A program made the position numbers and the translations under genes. The notes under the pieces were generated by a model. That model searched no databases and was not told where the DNA came from. It saw only the letters and a program-made list of their open reading frames with translations. This document shows positions 32,754 through 45,130 of a DNA stretch of 64,000 bases, piece by piece. The stretch comes from Pycnopodia helianthoides (Eukaryota; Echinodermata; Asteroidea; Forcipulatida; Asteriidae): positions 1,287,148 to 1,351,147 of the forward strand of contig CM063244.1 in assembly GCA_032158295.1 (NCBI GenBank), written 5' to 3'. Positions within the stretch are counted from its first letter, which is position 1. Each line of letters begins with the position of its first letter.

Positions 32754-35706
32754 AGGAACATTACAGAATTGGTTTTTGCTAACAAAACAGTTGCTGGCAG
32801 TGTAAGCACTTTATGTAATCCACCATATGGGCAATTCCAAGCAAACATGGACATTGCACAAAAAAATAAAATTTGTGCCACAACTTTCATTCCACTTAAA
32901 AGTTATAGCTAACATATGAAAGGAAACAGATATAACTTTTTTTTAGACATTCTATACCATAATGTACAAAGGCAGAGATGTTTTCACAAGCTGTGAATGG
33001 ACCCTTAAAAATGAGCTTATCAAGGTGATTTCTTCAAAGTTAAATATTTTTCTCCATAAAGATTCTTCCAGCAAAACTTTGATATTTGTGATTAGCACCA
33101 GGATCAACTTTTTACAATCCAGAGTGAATTTCATTTCATTTGTCCAGTTTAAGCATTATGTGATTGTACATGTTGAAGCTTCGACAGGGTGTAATGCGAC
33201 TGACCGTGAGATGAAGTTATTTCAATTGTAAGAAAAATCCACTGATTTTTTTCAGGGCATTTCAAATAATCCTTCTACCCTTATAGTCAAGTCTGAAATG
33301 AGTAAAAAAATCAACAATAAATTTGGCATACTTTAATAACGAGTCATCAAAAAGTGTAATGCGACTAACCGGTAATGCGACTGACCATGCTCTGTAATGC
33401 GACTGACCAAATCTGTTTTCAAGAGGAGGATGCTAAGAGGTCAGCAAAGCTGGAGATCTTGGTCATAACTTACTAGAGGACAGTATTACATGAATTAAGA
33501 GATTTGGGGGGGCTCTCCAGATGTCACTCATGATGTATGTCCTCTAAACAATGCCGTATCCACAATGCACTTCTTCAAAGCATATGCGCAGAACACATAC
33601 ATGTGTTATATGTGCCATTCCAATATCTTTCTGTAACTTCTGGGTTTATCGTTTGATTGTACATAAACATGATAAACAATACAGACTGTATATCAATGAA
33701 AAAGACATGTAGACATGTATTAATGTTATTACCGACTAACCGGTAATGCGACTGACCATGCACTGTAATGCGACTGACCAAATCTGTTTTCAAGAGGAGG
33801 ATGCTAAGAGGTCAGCAAAGCTGGAGATCTTGGTCATGACTTATGAGAGGACAGTATTACATGAATTAAGAGATCTGGGGCTCTCCAGATGTCACTCATG
33901 ATGTATAAAGGGCAGCATTGTCCTCTACACAATGCCGTACCCACAATGCACTTCTTCAAAGCACATGCGCAGATGTGTTGTACATGTGCCAGTCAAATAT
34001 CTGTTTTAACTTCTGGTTTTTTATACAGAAACAATACAGGTAGGCCTATATTAATGAAAAAGACATGTTGACATGTCTTAATGTTATCATGTGTAATAAA
34101 ATATAGAAATATGAGACATTTTGAGTCAAAAAAGTGAAGTAATGACATTGAAATATTTTACTCTCCACAAATTGTGGAAATGCCACTGACTATAGTGCTG
34201 AAAACAGACATGTTTTGTTGAGAAACCGAAAGTACAAGGAAAATATGAACAGTTCAAGAAGAAGCACAGACAAATCTCCCAAAAGAGCAAACAAAAGCAA
34301 AAAGCTCCTTATTCCACCATTTTCCTTGAGAAAGAAGAAACTTGTTTTAAACAAAATGCTGCCAACAAATCAGAGTAGCAATGCATGCATTGGTGAGTGG
34401 TGTGTGGTGTAATATGATGGTGAAGTGTATCCAGATGAAGTCAAGAAGATGTAGGTGATCGAGGAGATTTTCGTGTGTTCAAAACTGGAAATGCCCAAAT
34501 CCTAAGGATAATAATTACACTCACATAACAAAACAAATTAGTTGTTTCATTGAAGGACCTGTGATAGCCAACAATCGTGGCCATTTCAAATTTCGAGACC
34601 ACTTTTAAACAATGGCTTGAAGTTTCAGGGTATGTTTACATACATGTAAGTTACTTTAAATTAGCAATTTCATTTCTGTTCAATTACATACTCGGCAAGA
34701 AAATTAACATTTAATGTTTAAAAGCAAAAATCTAGTGTTCCCGAGAATATGAAGTAAAGTTGATCCGTAAAATGCATTCAATCATATTTCCGGAAAATGT
34801 AAATCTGCAAAACTTTAAAAATACACATTTTTGCCTCGTTTCTATAATTTTTAAGAGACAAGGTGTGATTATTTTAGTCTAAACAAGTGAAATCAACTTT
34901 TTCAAGTTGTTGACAATGAATGAACCCAATTTTGTCAAACAAGAACTTAGTTTGGGCTCCATATAGGCTTGGCTGAATTGACCGGACAAACTGTAATGCG
35001 ACTGACCGTAATGTGACTAACCATGGTTTTGCCATGTACACTTGATACTTCAAGTTGCTGACCATTTATAAGTGTCCTGTTGGAGACTCCTGTATAGTAG
35101 TTGTGTGTTACACTTAGTAAAACTATTGCAATTTGTTTGGTTTGAGGAAACTTTTCAATTGTTATACGTGTATTTTTTACCATGTCCTTTTTGTGTAATG
35201 CGACTGACCGTTTTTTACAGCATTATAACATCCAGAGTACAAAGCCCACAACATTTCTAATACCATGACTTCAAAGCCTTGGGTGTCAAGTACAAATCAG
35301 TCTATAAACTTAGTGGAAAGAATAACTCACATAGAACTAATAGCACCGAGATCAAGAAATGACACAGAAAAGTGTAATGCGACTGACCATGGAATTGCCC
35401 ATATACATAAACAAACAAACCTGTAGAAGTTTGAGATCGATCAGCCATCTGGGTCACGAGAAAATAGTGAAAAACCGATTACACATTTGCATGAAATCCT
35501 ATAGGTTCAACAAATGAATAAAACGCTCACTGAGCGATAAACTCCAATCGGAAAATTAGTTTATTCATTTCTCATCAAATATGGCATTTCAGACAGAAAT
35601 ATTTCAAGGGATGTTTTCTACTATCATCATCATTAGACCGTGTAAGTTTTGTGTAAATCTATGATCAAAAAGTATATTTTACATTTACCAATTCTGTAAT
35701 GTTCCT
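32754..35706 (+). mobile_element. MITE family A, copy 7, split by a 2.57-kb transposon
   Basis: The left piece 32754-32827 stops at CCACCATA and the right piece resumes at TATACATAAAC (35402) and runs to GTTCCT at 35706, followed by TTAA. Together they make one ordinary A copy. Confidence 0.9.
32828..35401. mobile_element. Unclassified DNA transposon, TIR TGGGCAATTCCA, TA target
   Basis: The 2574-bp insert has exact 12-bp inverted ends (TGGGCAATTCCA / TGGAATTGCCCA) flanked by TA, in a MITE whose uninterrupted sequence is known from seven other copies. The 15-mer GTAATGCGACTGACC occurs eight times exactly (33191, 33372, 33394, 33743, 33765, 34993, 35195, 35374), all on one strand, with variants at 33356 and 35008. 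A roughly 235-bp segment is repeated at 371-bp spacing (33362 and 33733). A lysine-rich broken reading frame lies around 34228-34380, but no transposase motif was recognised. Superfamily unknown. Confidence 0.8.
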
Positions 35707-35808
35707 TTAAAGGACAGCATACACCAAGAAAAAAAACGAAATAAATAAATTTATGAGAAACTAGAATTAGCTAGCAAACTGCTACCTATGGTGTAAGGCC
35801 AAGTAAAA

Positions 35809-35935
35809 ACATGTTTAGCGTTCTGCCTTTTTGAAAAAAGGAAGGATTTTTAATTATTTTTTTTAAATACAATTGGTTGGGTTATTTTTCAAGATAGTTG
35901 CCAGCTTTTTGGGGGGTGTTTCTTGGGTGTGCTAA
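35809..35935. mobile_element. MITE family G relic
   Basis: ACATGTTTAGCGTTCTGCC...TTTTTCAAGATAGTTGCCAGC matches 41982-42120 and 3997-4110. Confidence 0.5.
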
Positions 35936-36508
35936 AGTCTAAAACTCAAATCTTATTTATTTTAAAACTTGTTTTTTTTAGTCAGAAATCTTTTAGAGTT
36001 ATACTTTTTGTTACATTTGTCTAACCAATGCAAAATGTATCAGTTGTCTACTCAATTTTTACCATTGTGCAATATTTAGCACAGGACTCTTCAGTCTAAG
36101 TAGTTTGCTGTGTAAAAATTGCTGGACGAAATCCTTCCTTGCATGTATTTTTGTTTTTTAGATGTTAAGTTTGAATTTTTAAAATCTTTTGACAATACAT
36201 TGTGTGTTTGTATGTTCACATAGGTACATGTACTCTCTGAATCATGTCTAAAAAAGCCACATCAATTAATAATGCCAGTACCAGTACATGTAACAATGAT
36301 TTGTTTTCCCTTGATGTACTACAAAACAGACAGGGTCACCACAAGTCATGCAGCAGATGCATTACACCCAGCAATTTTACAGCCAATTTTACAGCCAAAA
36401 TTGTGTTATATTTGAACGTTTGTTTGTAAAAGATTTTTTTTCTTCTGCTAGGCAAATTTGCTTTGTAAACATAAAATATGAGTTATTGTTTTTATTAAAA
36501 ATTGCTTT

Positions 36509-36692
36509 CACATAATAGCATGTAAAATAGAAATGCTTGAACTTGTGCGTGTACAGAACACATTTGTACAGCACTATGAAATCTAAAACGAATTTCGGTT
36601 TTTGTAAAAAATTCTGTTTACATAATAGCATGTACATGTTATTTTAAAATGCTTGAACTTGTGCGAGTAAAGCTGCACAAATGCACAGCACT
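36509..36692 (+). repeat. Diverged tandem duplication (about 102-bp spacing)
   Basis: CATAATAGCATGTA...AAATGCTTGAACTTGTGCG...CACAGCAC-type sequence occurs at 36510-36584 and again at 36612-36692. The rest of 35940-37290 shows no gene. Confidence 0.5.
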
Positions 36693-37299
36693 TTTACACG
36701 TGTATATTTACCATCGGATTTGAGCGTCTGCACAATGCAGTGGCTGGTTATGTATAGCTGACTACACACGCTGATAATGGATTGTTTGAATTGGAGGCTT
36801 TAGGCCTAACTGAGAACAATACGCACAGCGCATCAGCATGAATGACCTTCACAGATTGTAAAAAAAAGCCACCATGTTTTATTTGCATTATGAAATATTG
36901 TAATTGCAGCTTTCACCGTTTAATGTAGACAGTACTGAGAGTCTGTGATATTTGGTCTCTTAAAAATAAGGCGATCGGAGGTTGTTACTGTCGAGTCACA
37001 GATTTGTTGAGATTTTGAACGATAGTTTGTTCACAGTGTACATTACATCGGGTTTCTTTTTGCACACTTTAAACCGTGAATATTGAATGACTTGATGAGT
37101 TCCTTGCATTGTGTCCATTGTCTAGCAGATCAAACCCATTCACGTAGAGTAATAAAAGTACAATGTACAAGGTTCAAACATTATTAGTCATACATTATGA
37201 CATGTACAGCATGGGATGAACATGTGCAGAATGCATCAACTCTCCAGGGTGATTACATAGCAACCATGACTTGAATTTCATGGAAATCTTCGCTAGACT

Positions 37300-37733
37300 C
37301 CAGGGCTTGATTTCATAGAGCTGCTTAAAGGCAGTGGATACTTTTGGTAATTACTTTGAGAAAGAGATAATTTCTCACTAAAATATTTGAATCTGAGGAA
37401 GGCTTCAGGCATGAAGCCTATTTCAGGCATTTGAAAGCACTCAATTCTATGCAACAAGGGTGTTTTATCCTTCATAATTTTCTTGCTACTTCGACGACCA
37501 ATTGAGCCCAAATTTTCACAGGTTTGTTATTTTATGTACGTTGGGATACACAAGTGAGGATCTTTGACAATTACCAAAAGTATATCCTGCCTTTCTGCTA
37601 AGCAAAATTAAGCAGGATACCAGTCACAAACAGTGCATGTGGAATGGTATTTTGGCTGGTAACCTTATTCTGTCAGTCATAATTTTATTGTGGTCAGCTA
37701 CTGTTTATGCTTTTTAGCAAAATTGGGCCCAGG
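37300..37733. mobile_element. Family D element split by family B copy 4
   Basis: GATTTCATAGAGCTGC then TTAA (37325-37328), an AGGCAGTGGATACTTTTGG B-type insert to about 37594, then D continues CTGCTAAGCAAAATTAAGCAGGATACC to GGGCCC. The TTAA is inside D's terminal repeat. A further D-like copy follows at 37732-37930. Confidence 0.7.
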
Positions 37734-38954
37734 GCACCATTTCAGAGAGCTGTTTTTTAGCCATCAGAAAGTAGTACGCACAGAAAAATAATGCTTACCA
37801 GAATAAGGTTACCATCTAAAATACCATTTTACAATGTACTGAATGTAAATTGTATCCTGCTCAGGTTTGCATAGCAGAAAAATGTTAAGCAATATTTTCT
37901 GCTTTCAAAATTAGCATATATATGATATTGGGTGCGTGTCAGTACCATTTGTGACTGATTGATATATTTTGCTTGTTTTTTGCTGAGTGGAAAATTGTTG
38001 AAGCGATATTTACTGCTCAGTGTCACTGGACCAGATTACTGGCCCAGTGTGTACTTGCATATAACTGGACTTTTGTGAGTGGTCTGGTGATTAATTCAAG
38101 CCATGTATTGTTTGTTGTCTGGGCAGAGTGTTTGGTTAGTGTACAGTGTTCATTGTGCAGTGTGTTTGTAAAGCTCTGCCTGGAATAGTCATGCAATTTG
38201 ATTTGCTCACGATAGGTTCTCTGAAAGGTTCTGGTTTACATTAATTTGTGTACAGCATATTTCTTGTTCGAAAATCAAATTCAAACATGATATTGCACAT
38301 TTTTTAAAACTTGAATAATAGGAGTTGAAATAAATGCATAGTGGAAGGGAAACAACTGAGTTACAGCGAAATATTGTTTTATTTGGCATACAATCAAACA
38401 CTAAAAATCACTACAAACAGAATGACGTATTTTTGTATGTAGACATAAACTACACATCCTGTACATGTATGTATCCCAATTTTCAGGGCTAATTTAAGAC
38501 TACTGTTAAAAAACATGCTTTTTATGGAATTGTAAAAAAACAAAAAACAATCGTAAATGTGCTGTACATGAAAAAATGCTTCACTCTTGCAGATGTAAGC
38601 AGATGTTGACAAAAATGTAAACAAACTGAAATTGCAATTTTATAAAAACTGTGTATAAATGAAGAATCGGCGAGATACTATGAATTGTCAAATTTATATT
38701 CCATTGAGAATTGTGACTGACCTCAGTCTTTTTATAGTAATTCCTGTTTGTCCAAAAGTCAGTAAATAAACATTTTAACTGTTTGAACTGGGATGTGTGC
38801 CAATAAAACGCTCCAAAATTGATATTGATCTTTCTCAACTGTGAATCAACAAAGTGCATTTTTACGGTAAGAATGATGTTCATTTATGATTTATGTTGTG
38901 AAATAATTGTCCCTTTTGGTTTTGTTTAATTATCCTTGATTACCATTTATTTAG

Positions 38955-39040
38955 GTGGTGCTTGGACATGAGATTGGATCGGGAGCACAGTGTCTGAAGT
39001 GTGGACCTGCCTGCACTGGCTTAGAGCTCCACTTCTGGAG
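38955..39040 (+). CDS. TES: Testin exon 2: start of the Cys-rich N-terminal region
   Basis: Acceptor TTTATTTAG then 86 bases encoding LGHEIGSGAQCLKC and CTGLELHFWR, ending GGAG|GTAAGA in phase 2. In Testin and insect Limpet the equivalent is LGHEQGFGAPCLKC...FELHFWR, a cysteine-rich segment before the PET domain. The CxxC (CLKC) and the later Cys are kept. The phase 0 entry fits both candidate first exons. Testin is an actin- and focal-adhesion-associated LIM protein; LMCD1 shares this motif but is a less close match by recall. Confidence 0.92.
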
Positions 39041-40936
39041 GTAAGATTCACACGTTTGTTTGGTATTGACTCGGGTCTGGGCAGGAACTAAACCGATCCC
39101 AGGTTGGACTCCATCGTTGCATACAACGCGACGGAGTCCAGGGTATAAAGGTCCCGAACCATAGTGAAAAAATTTATAAAAAAATATTTTCATATTTATA
39201 CCTGATGGAGGAAGCTGAAGCATCGTTTACACTATACATTTGTATATATATGACTTACATGTATGTCCGGAATTCCATGACTGCTGGGTTAAGCGATGTA
39301 ATTTTTATCCTTGGGTGACATTAATTTTGAAAATAAAATGAAAATTTATGTCTCAGTTACTTTCTGTACTGAATTTTCAGCTTCTTAGATCAGGTCAAAA
39401 TATGACAGCAATGGTCATTGTCTGCACGGATCTACACCTTAATCTAGTCGAACAATCCTGTTTCAATTCCCATTCCTAAAGTTGTTTAACAGCACCTAGA
39501 CTAGACAGTAGTCCGGTTCCCTTGATCTTCAGGAATTGTTATTATAAATCATCACAATGCAAACAGGAACCTGACGATGTCATCCCCACATGCCGTGAAT
39601 TCTTTCATTGAATCGCTAATCATTGACCCTTGGCATTGATTTCCTCAATTTGTTTGCACTGCTCCTGGTCTTTTGGAAGCCGGAAGTGCCTGTTCCATTT
39701 CAAGGCAGTCCCCATCAACCCTAACTCCCATAGAGTGTTCTACAAAGAACCTTCCACAAGCATCATGCTACAATTGTACACTCAAAACACCCAAACAATG
39801 TCATAGGGTGTCATGGTCGAGCGGTTTAGAGCATCGGATTCAAGTTCTGGTGGTTGGATCATTGGCGTGCGGGTTCAAATCCCGGTCATGACACTTGTGT
39901 CCCTGAGCAAGATGCTTTACTATCAATCATTGCTTCTCTCAGGGGTATAAATGGGTACCTGTGAGGGTAGAGGTTGATATTGCGTGACCAGAGTAATCCT
40001 CAGTCCAACATAATTAAATCTAACATGAAGCTGGATTTTGAACTGATGAGTGTTGTTAGGTTTTTTAAAGTTTTTTTTTTAGAAGAAATTTTTCATTTTC
40101 ACCTTTTGGCATCGTACATGTTGCACACATGAAATTTGTAAGTTCTTACATTGTTTAAAAGGGCTTTGACAGCTCAACGTCAGGTTTCTTGTGGGATCAT
40201 AACCCAAGCATCCTAAGACCGAGATGGGGAAATTCCTGTTCCTGTCTTGGAAGTAGTGCAAGGCGAGTGGCCATGCTTTGGGGTGGATCCACCCCAAGCT
40301 TGCAGTGTTGATTCAAAGAAAATGTCATCAGGGATAGATTTGGGGACATTGAATGGGGGTGGGGTTTGGTTGGCCAAGCTCCAAGGGCTTGTTTTATTTT
40401 TTTTTTTTGGGGGGGGAACCCACAAGACTGCAGGGCTTGTAGCTCAGAACTTTTACTGGACTAGAATTTTGTTAACACAACCAGAATCAAAATGAGAAAA
40501 GATCAACAGAGTTTTATCATAGAAACTGTTTTTATTTGAACTAAAGCTAATGAGAAGATTAATCCCTTTTGTCTAGGGGTTAGGAAACTTTGATGCTCAG
40601 CAAAATGGAAAGATACATATCAGGCACAAACTCAACATTTGAAAACAATTTTTGTTTTGTAAACAAAGATATTGAATTGAAAAGCAAAAGACCGGCCGTA
40701 ATTGCCTGGAACCGGGGTCCCAGAGGTGGAAGGCGAGGAAAGATACCGCTACGCCAACCCGACCGCCCCCCAAAATGTTAAAATTTAAATTTTGAGAAAA
40801 TGGAGGAAATAATCTTCAAGAGTTATTTGTCTCACCCTGATTGACCCTAATGGTGGGAGCCATTTGATCAAGAGATGAATAAACAAAAACAATGTTCTTC
40901 TTTTTATTAAAAACCCAAACAATATAATTTCAACAG
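39041..40936 (+). other. TES intron 2
   Basis: 1.9 kb containing a tRNA-Leu-derived SINE (39810) and a T/G homopolymer run near 40397-40417. The 82-codon and 72-codon ORFs here have no recognisable features. Confidence 0.8.
39810..40020 (+). mobile_element. tRNA-Leu(CAA)-derived SINE
   Basis: The head 39810-39892 folds as a degenerate tRNA-Leu: acceptor GTCATGG/TCATGAC, A-box-like GGTCGAGCGGTTTAGAGC, anticodon loop TTCAAGT (CAA), long variable arm, and B-box GGTTCAAATCC. It continues into a non-tRNA body (TGTCCCTGAGCAAGATGC...ATGGGTACCTGTGAGGG), so it is a SINE, not a functional tRNA. The terminal palindrome GTGTCATG/CATGACAC extends beyond a normal acceptor. An inverse, degraded relative is at 61800-62090. 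Confidence 0.8.
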
Positions 40937-41186
40937 GAGGATTTGTAAGATCTGTAAATGCTCCCCAGAGGACCATGCAGTCACGGTGCAAGTGCAGGAG
41001 ACGGTCCGCAAGGTCGGACGCCTCTTCGACGCTTCCCAAGTGGACAACTACACCATTGATCGGATGACCATGGAGCACACGGAGAAGATGGCCATGCCCG
41101 ACGACGCTGAGACGGCCAACGCTGACTCCACCACTGGCCAGAAAATCACCTTCGAGTGGATCCCGCAGGGGGCGACTGAAACCCTG
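40937..41186 (+). CDS. TES: Testin exon 3: end of Cys-rich region and start of PET domain
   Basis: The 250-base exon between ATTTCAACAG and CTG|GTAAGT (phase 2 in, phase 0 out) encodes RICKICKCSPEDH, then VRKVGRLFD, an acidic linker, and ITFEWIPQGATETL. Testin has RKICRNCKCGQEEH, RKVGKLFED and VTYEWAPP at the same order and spacing. The last block is the PET domain start. The base composition is clearly GC-richer than the flanking introns. The next exon should begin near the PET QYM.LP motif; none was found through 64000, so intron 3 exceeds 22.8 kb or the exon was missed. Confidence 0.95.
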
Positions 41187-41981
41187 GTAAGTTTGTTGGT
41201 GTTTTCACTCGGACCGTGTGTAAAGAGGGGTCGAAGGTCAAATTCAGTTTTGTGATCCACTCATGTTCCAATAGCAGGCCTGGAATTTCATCTTTGAGAG
41301 GGCAAGGCCATTTTTATTTTGCAAAGGGCACTTCCATTAGTAAATCTACCTGGAGACTTTTCCCTGAGGACTCTATCTATTGGACAATGAGTGCATTACA
41401 AAATTTGACCGCCTCTTTAAAACAATTTTAAAAATCTTATTATGTTGTGTACATCGTACTTCATGTGGCTTTGTCGTCAGAGCTGCCTACTCTCCCTGAT
41501 TCTGCAGAAAGTTCCCTGAAAAGGAACCAATCTTTCCAAGTTCTTCATAATTTGAAACTCTCCCTGATTATGGAAACCTTTTCCCTATTATGTTGGATAG
41601 AACTCTTTATTACCCTGATTGCTGTACAACATCTTATTATAATCGTGCTGATGCAGCCTAAGGGTATGAACGATGCCACAGTCAGATTGTCAAGAAGTCA
41701 CAGATACGAGGCGGATTGTACGCGTCACTTTGGTGCGTGGTTGCGTGGTTGTCACAGAGCATGAATTACCTGCATGCTGCTCGTATACAATGCATGATCA
41801 CACGGGTCCTTCAACGTACATGCATGTATCATGCTGATGTATTGCTGTGCAAGTATTCATGGCACGAGAATCAACTGCACAGGAGCTATTGGCGCAAACA
41901 GTTTTGGAAAACCGTGTTTGTCAAACGTGACGCTGCGTGGACTAAATAAGTTACTTAAAGGTATTAGGCAAAATTTAAAAA

Positions 41982-42218
41982 AAAAACATGTTTAGCATCC
42001 TGCTTTTTGTAAAAAAGAAGGCAGAGGGCCTGTTTATTTATTTATTTTTTTTTTCAAAAATGGCCGCCCGACACATTTTTCAAGACATCAGCTGGGCTAT
42101 TTTTCAAGATGGTTGCCAGCTTTTTTCGGTGTGTTTTTTCAGTGTGCTCAAGTCAAAAAAGAGAAAAAAAAGAGGCGGCCTCTTAAAAGGAAGGGGGCGG
42201 GGCACTAAACATGGGCCT
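41982..42218. mobile_element. MITE family G, fullest copy
   Basis: ACATGTTTAGCATCCTGC at the left, and the inverse GCACTAAACATG at the right. An oligo-A/T-rich and GGCCGCC/GGCGGCC inverse pair lies inside. Confidence 0.6.
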
Positions 42219-42702
42219 ATACAGGATTAATAAGGGTGAAAAACATTGTTTAATTTTAGTCTGAAAGCTTGCTGATTATGAAGTGCATACTAGACCCACT
42301 TTTTTCTGTGAAATATTTCCCTCTGAAATGAAGTCAAATTCAAGAAAACTCTTATCTGAAAACCTTTAAAAAAACGCAATCAGTTGATTTGGGTTTTTAC
42401 AACTAAAACTAAGGACAATGTGTTTACATGCTGACAATTGTGAATTGTTTTTCACTATTTTCTCTGATCGACACAACGGATTATGAACTTTCACTGGTTT
42501 GTTAATTCATTTGTTATGGTTGAACACACAAAACATGAACACTGTCTCTAAACCATTTTAGTTAATTGTTTAATAATAATAAAAGATCGCCAATCACTCG
42601 CAGTCTAGCCAATTTCATGGTGATCTTCAAACTTAAATTCCATCATTTCCTGAACACTGAGAATGGAGGTATGGAGGTTCCTGCATGGGCCTTAATTGTG
42701 CA

Positions 42703-42878
42703 GGGACCAATTTCATAGAGCTGCTTAAGCGAAAATATTGCTTTAAACAATTTTCTGCTAAGCAGAGATGTGCTGGACACCAGTCACAAATTGTACATTG
42801 TAGTTTTGACTGGTAACCTTATTCTGGTAAGCATAATTTTGTTGTGCTTAGCTAGTACAGCTCTTTGAAATTGGGCCC
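42703..42878. mobile_element. MITE family D, copy 8
   Basis: GGGACCAATTTCATAGAGCTGC...CTCTTTGAAATTGGGCCC with the inverse-oriented core (GACACCAGTCACAAATTG, GGTAACCTTATTCTGG). Confidence 0.85.
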
Positions 42879-44138
42879 TGGTCTCAAGATACTGTCTTAC
42901 CGCATGTTCCCAACTCAAGTTCATGTACGTGTGCAGCTTGAGGGATGTACGCCATAATGCTGGCATCTGAAGCATCATTTTCTTTTTTGATAAAACAGAC
43001 AAAGTAGGCCTACACGTAGCATTTTTGAAACTTTCTTCCTTGGCAATCTCCGTGCACATTGGTCTAATGATTGTACAGTACCACGCATGACTGCACGCTA
43101 TTAACTGTATCAATTGAAACTGAGTTTTAACATAACATTTTAAACTTAAACAGTCCCTGTTTATAGATTTTGAAAACAAGTGCATGAAAATGTCCACTTC
43201 AAAAACTTGCATGTCGTGTACAAAGTTCAAGTATGTTCAAAACACATTCACACATGTACAATGGCAGTGTCATGATTTATTTGACTTTATTGTAAATTAC
43301 TGTGAATACAGTAGCTTGAAAATTCCCATTAGTACATAAATGTAGAAGTACTTTGGAATACTGGTTAGCATGTGTAGGGCAACATAGCTTTGGTTTTTGT
43401 TCTTTTAGTTGAGTCACATTGACAGCCAGGACACAAGTCTTCCTAGGAGAGATTTATGGAATATAAAGTACAATAGGGACCATAGCTTTTCTTCAATCAG
43501 AGTGTAATGAATTCGAGATAGCTGATACTTCATGAAGGCGGCAGACCCAATTGCTTTCATGCCCCTGGTCATTGCCTTGGTGCCCCCTTGAAATTTCCAG
43601 TGGCAATTTACATTTCCCTTATATGGTGTCCTCTGCTAAAGCAATAAAAATTGACTTTCCCTTTACAAGAGCAAAGGATCGGGGTGCGATGTGTGTACAT
43701 CGTACTTCATGTGGGCTCTGTCGTCAGAACTGCCTACTCTCCCTGATCCTGCAGAAAGTTCCCTGAAAATAAACCAATCTTTCCATGTTCTGATGAACAA
43801 ATTTCAAATCTCCCCGATTATGGAAACTTTTTCCCTGTCATGTTGAGTGTAATTTCTAAAAGTCTACCTGATTGTTGTGCAAAATCTCTTGGATTGCAAG
43901 ATGCAAATGTTGGCAGCTGTGTGTAGTCCTACCCCTATCGATGGGCACAGGAAAGCACAAACCAAGTAGGACCTGAACTAGATCGTTTGATGGCGGTGTT
44001 TAATCAAGGCATCCACTTTAGGAACTACTTGATGTGTTGAGTCCTTCCTGTGCTTCCCATACGCGCTTCCTGTGTAGAGTAATACAGGAAACTTGTGAAC
44101 ACCGTTTTAGCATGGTTAGGGTGCGGGGAATGTGTTCT

Positions 44139-44463
44139 GTTGGTAATATCAATATGAAGGAAGGCCATTATTGAATGGATATCGTTTCAGTGGAGATAGG
44201 GAGGGTTCAAGGATGAATTCTATAGTGGAGTAACCAGCGTTGCGGGGGGGGGGGGGGGTGCAGGCAGGAGTGTCCCCCACCCCGCTCGAACCCTTGTCCC
44301 ATCCCCCCCCCCCCCAAATGAGATCGAAAGTTACACATTGTACAATGTACATTATGTACAGATGTGTTGGTAATTATCAATATGAAGGAAGGTCATTATT
44401 GAATGGATATATCGTTTCAGTGGAGATAAGGAGGGTTCAAGGATGGATTCTAGTCAGTGGAGG
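44139..44463 (+). repeat. Tandem duplication, about 229-bp spacing, with G10/C10 runs
   Basis: TTGGTAAT...ATGAAGGAAGG.CATTATTGAATGGATAT through GGAGGGTTCAAGGATG occurs at 44139-44230 and 44367-44463. Long G (44246-44257) and C runs lie between. Confidence 0.75.
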
Positions 44464-44778
44464 ACCTGCAGGGCACGAGGGGGAGGGGGGTGCAGGCAAA
44501 ATCTCTTTTGGAAGAAGTGTTGACTCTGAAAAGAGCCGGTCGTGGTCTGAGTTGTGGAGTGGTTGATTTACATGATAAGATTACGAGAAGTGTACGCTGT
44601 ACACTTCTACAACAAGTGAGAATTTGCCTCTTCCGTTTCGAATTTATTGCCAGCATCGTTTTGTTTTATAATAGTTGGACTCTGCGGACCCATCGATGCG
44701 ATTGTAGTCCGCTCAGGTGTTTGTTATCTAGAGACAAAATGGACATTAACCAAAATGATTTATGTACACAAGAATTAA

Positions 44779-45130
44779 AGGGAGGGTATCATTACCTTTG
44801 GTAATTATCCTAAAATTTACGACCATAAAAACTTGCTGTTGTTGATAACATTTAAGAAACGATTCCCTTTAGAGGAAAGTGGTCTTAGAGAGAGGGATTC
44901 AAAAACATTTCAATCTGAGAAACGTTTAATGCTTGAAACGTTTCTCAGATTTGATTCCAATTACGTGTTATTCTTCTGCGTGGACATAACTGCTCCAGAT
45001 TTTCAGCGATATCTCAAAAACCCTACCACCTTTTGAAATGAAATTTACACTATTAGTGATCGTTTATGTAGGATTGAAACAATCGAACCGTTCTAAAACC
45101 AAAGGTATACATTTGTACATATGTTTGCCT
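44779..45130 (-). mobile_element. MITE family C, copy 3
   Basis: TTAA at 44775-44778 and 45131-45134. Inverse of C1: GGGAGGGTATCATTACCTTTGG start and CCAAAGGTATACATTTGTAC near its end. Confidence 0.75.

Larger units (their letters stand above)
15617..38954 (+). other. TES 5' introns
   Basis: Intronic if exon 1a is used; exon 1b lies inside. The 23 kb is dominated by MITE families A, B, C and D, one 1.13-kb tandem duplication and a nested 2.57-kb transposon. No other coding exon was recognised on either strand. CpG-richer islands at about 25990-26110 and 27020-27240 could be regulatory. Confidence 0.5.

Noticed and set aside
39810..39892. Functional tRNA-Leu gene
   Set aside because: T-stem closing mismatch, abnormal D-arm and a continuing SINE body; called as a SINE head.
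42784..43230. 148-codon minus-strand ORF
   Set aside because: Begins beside and runs into MITE D copy 8; no domain features.
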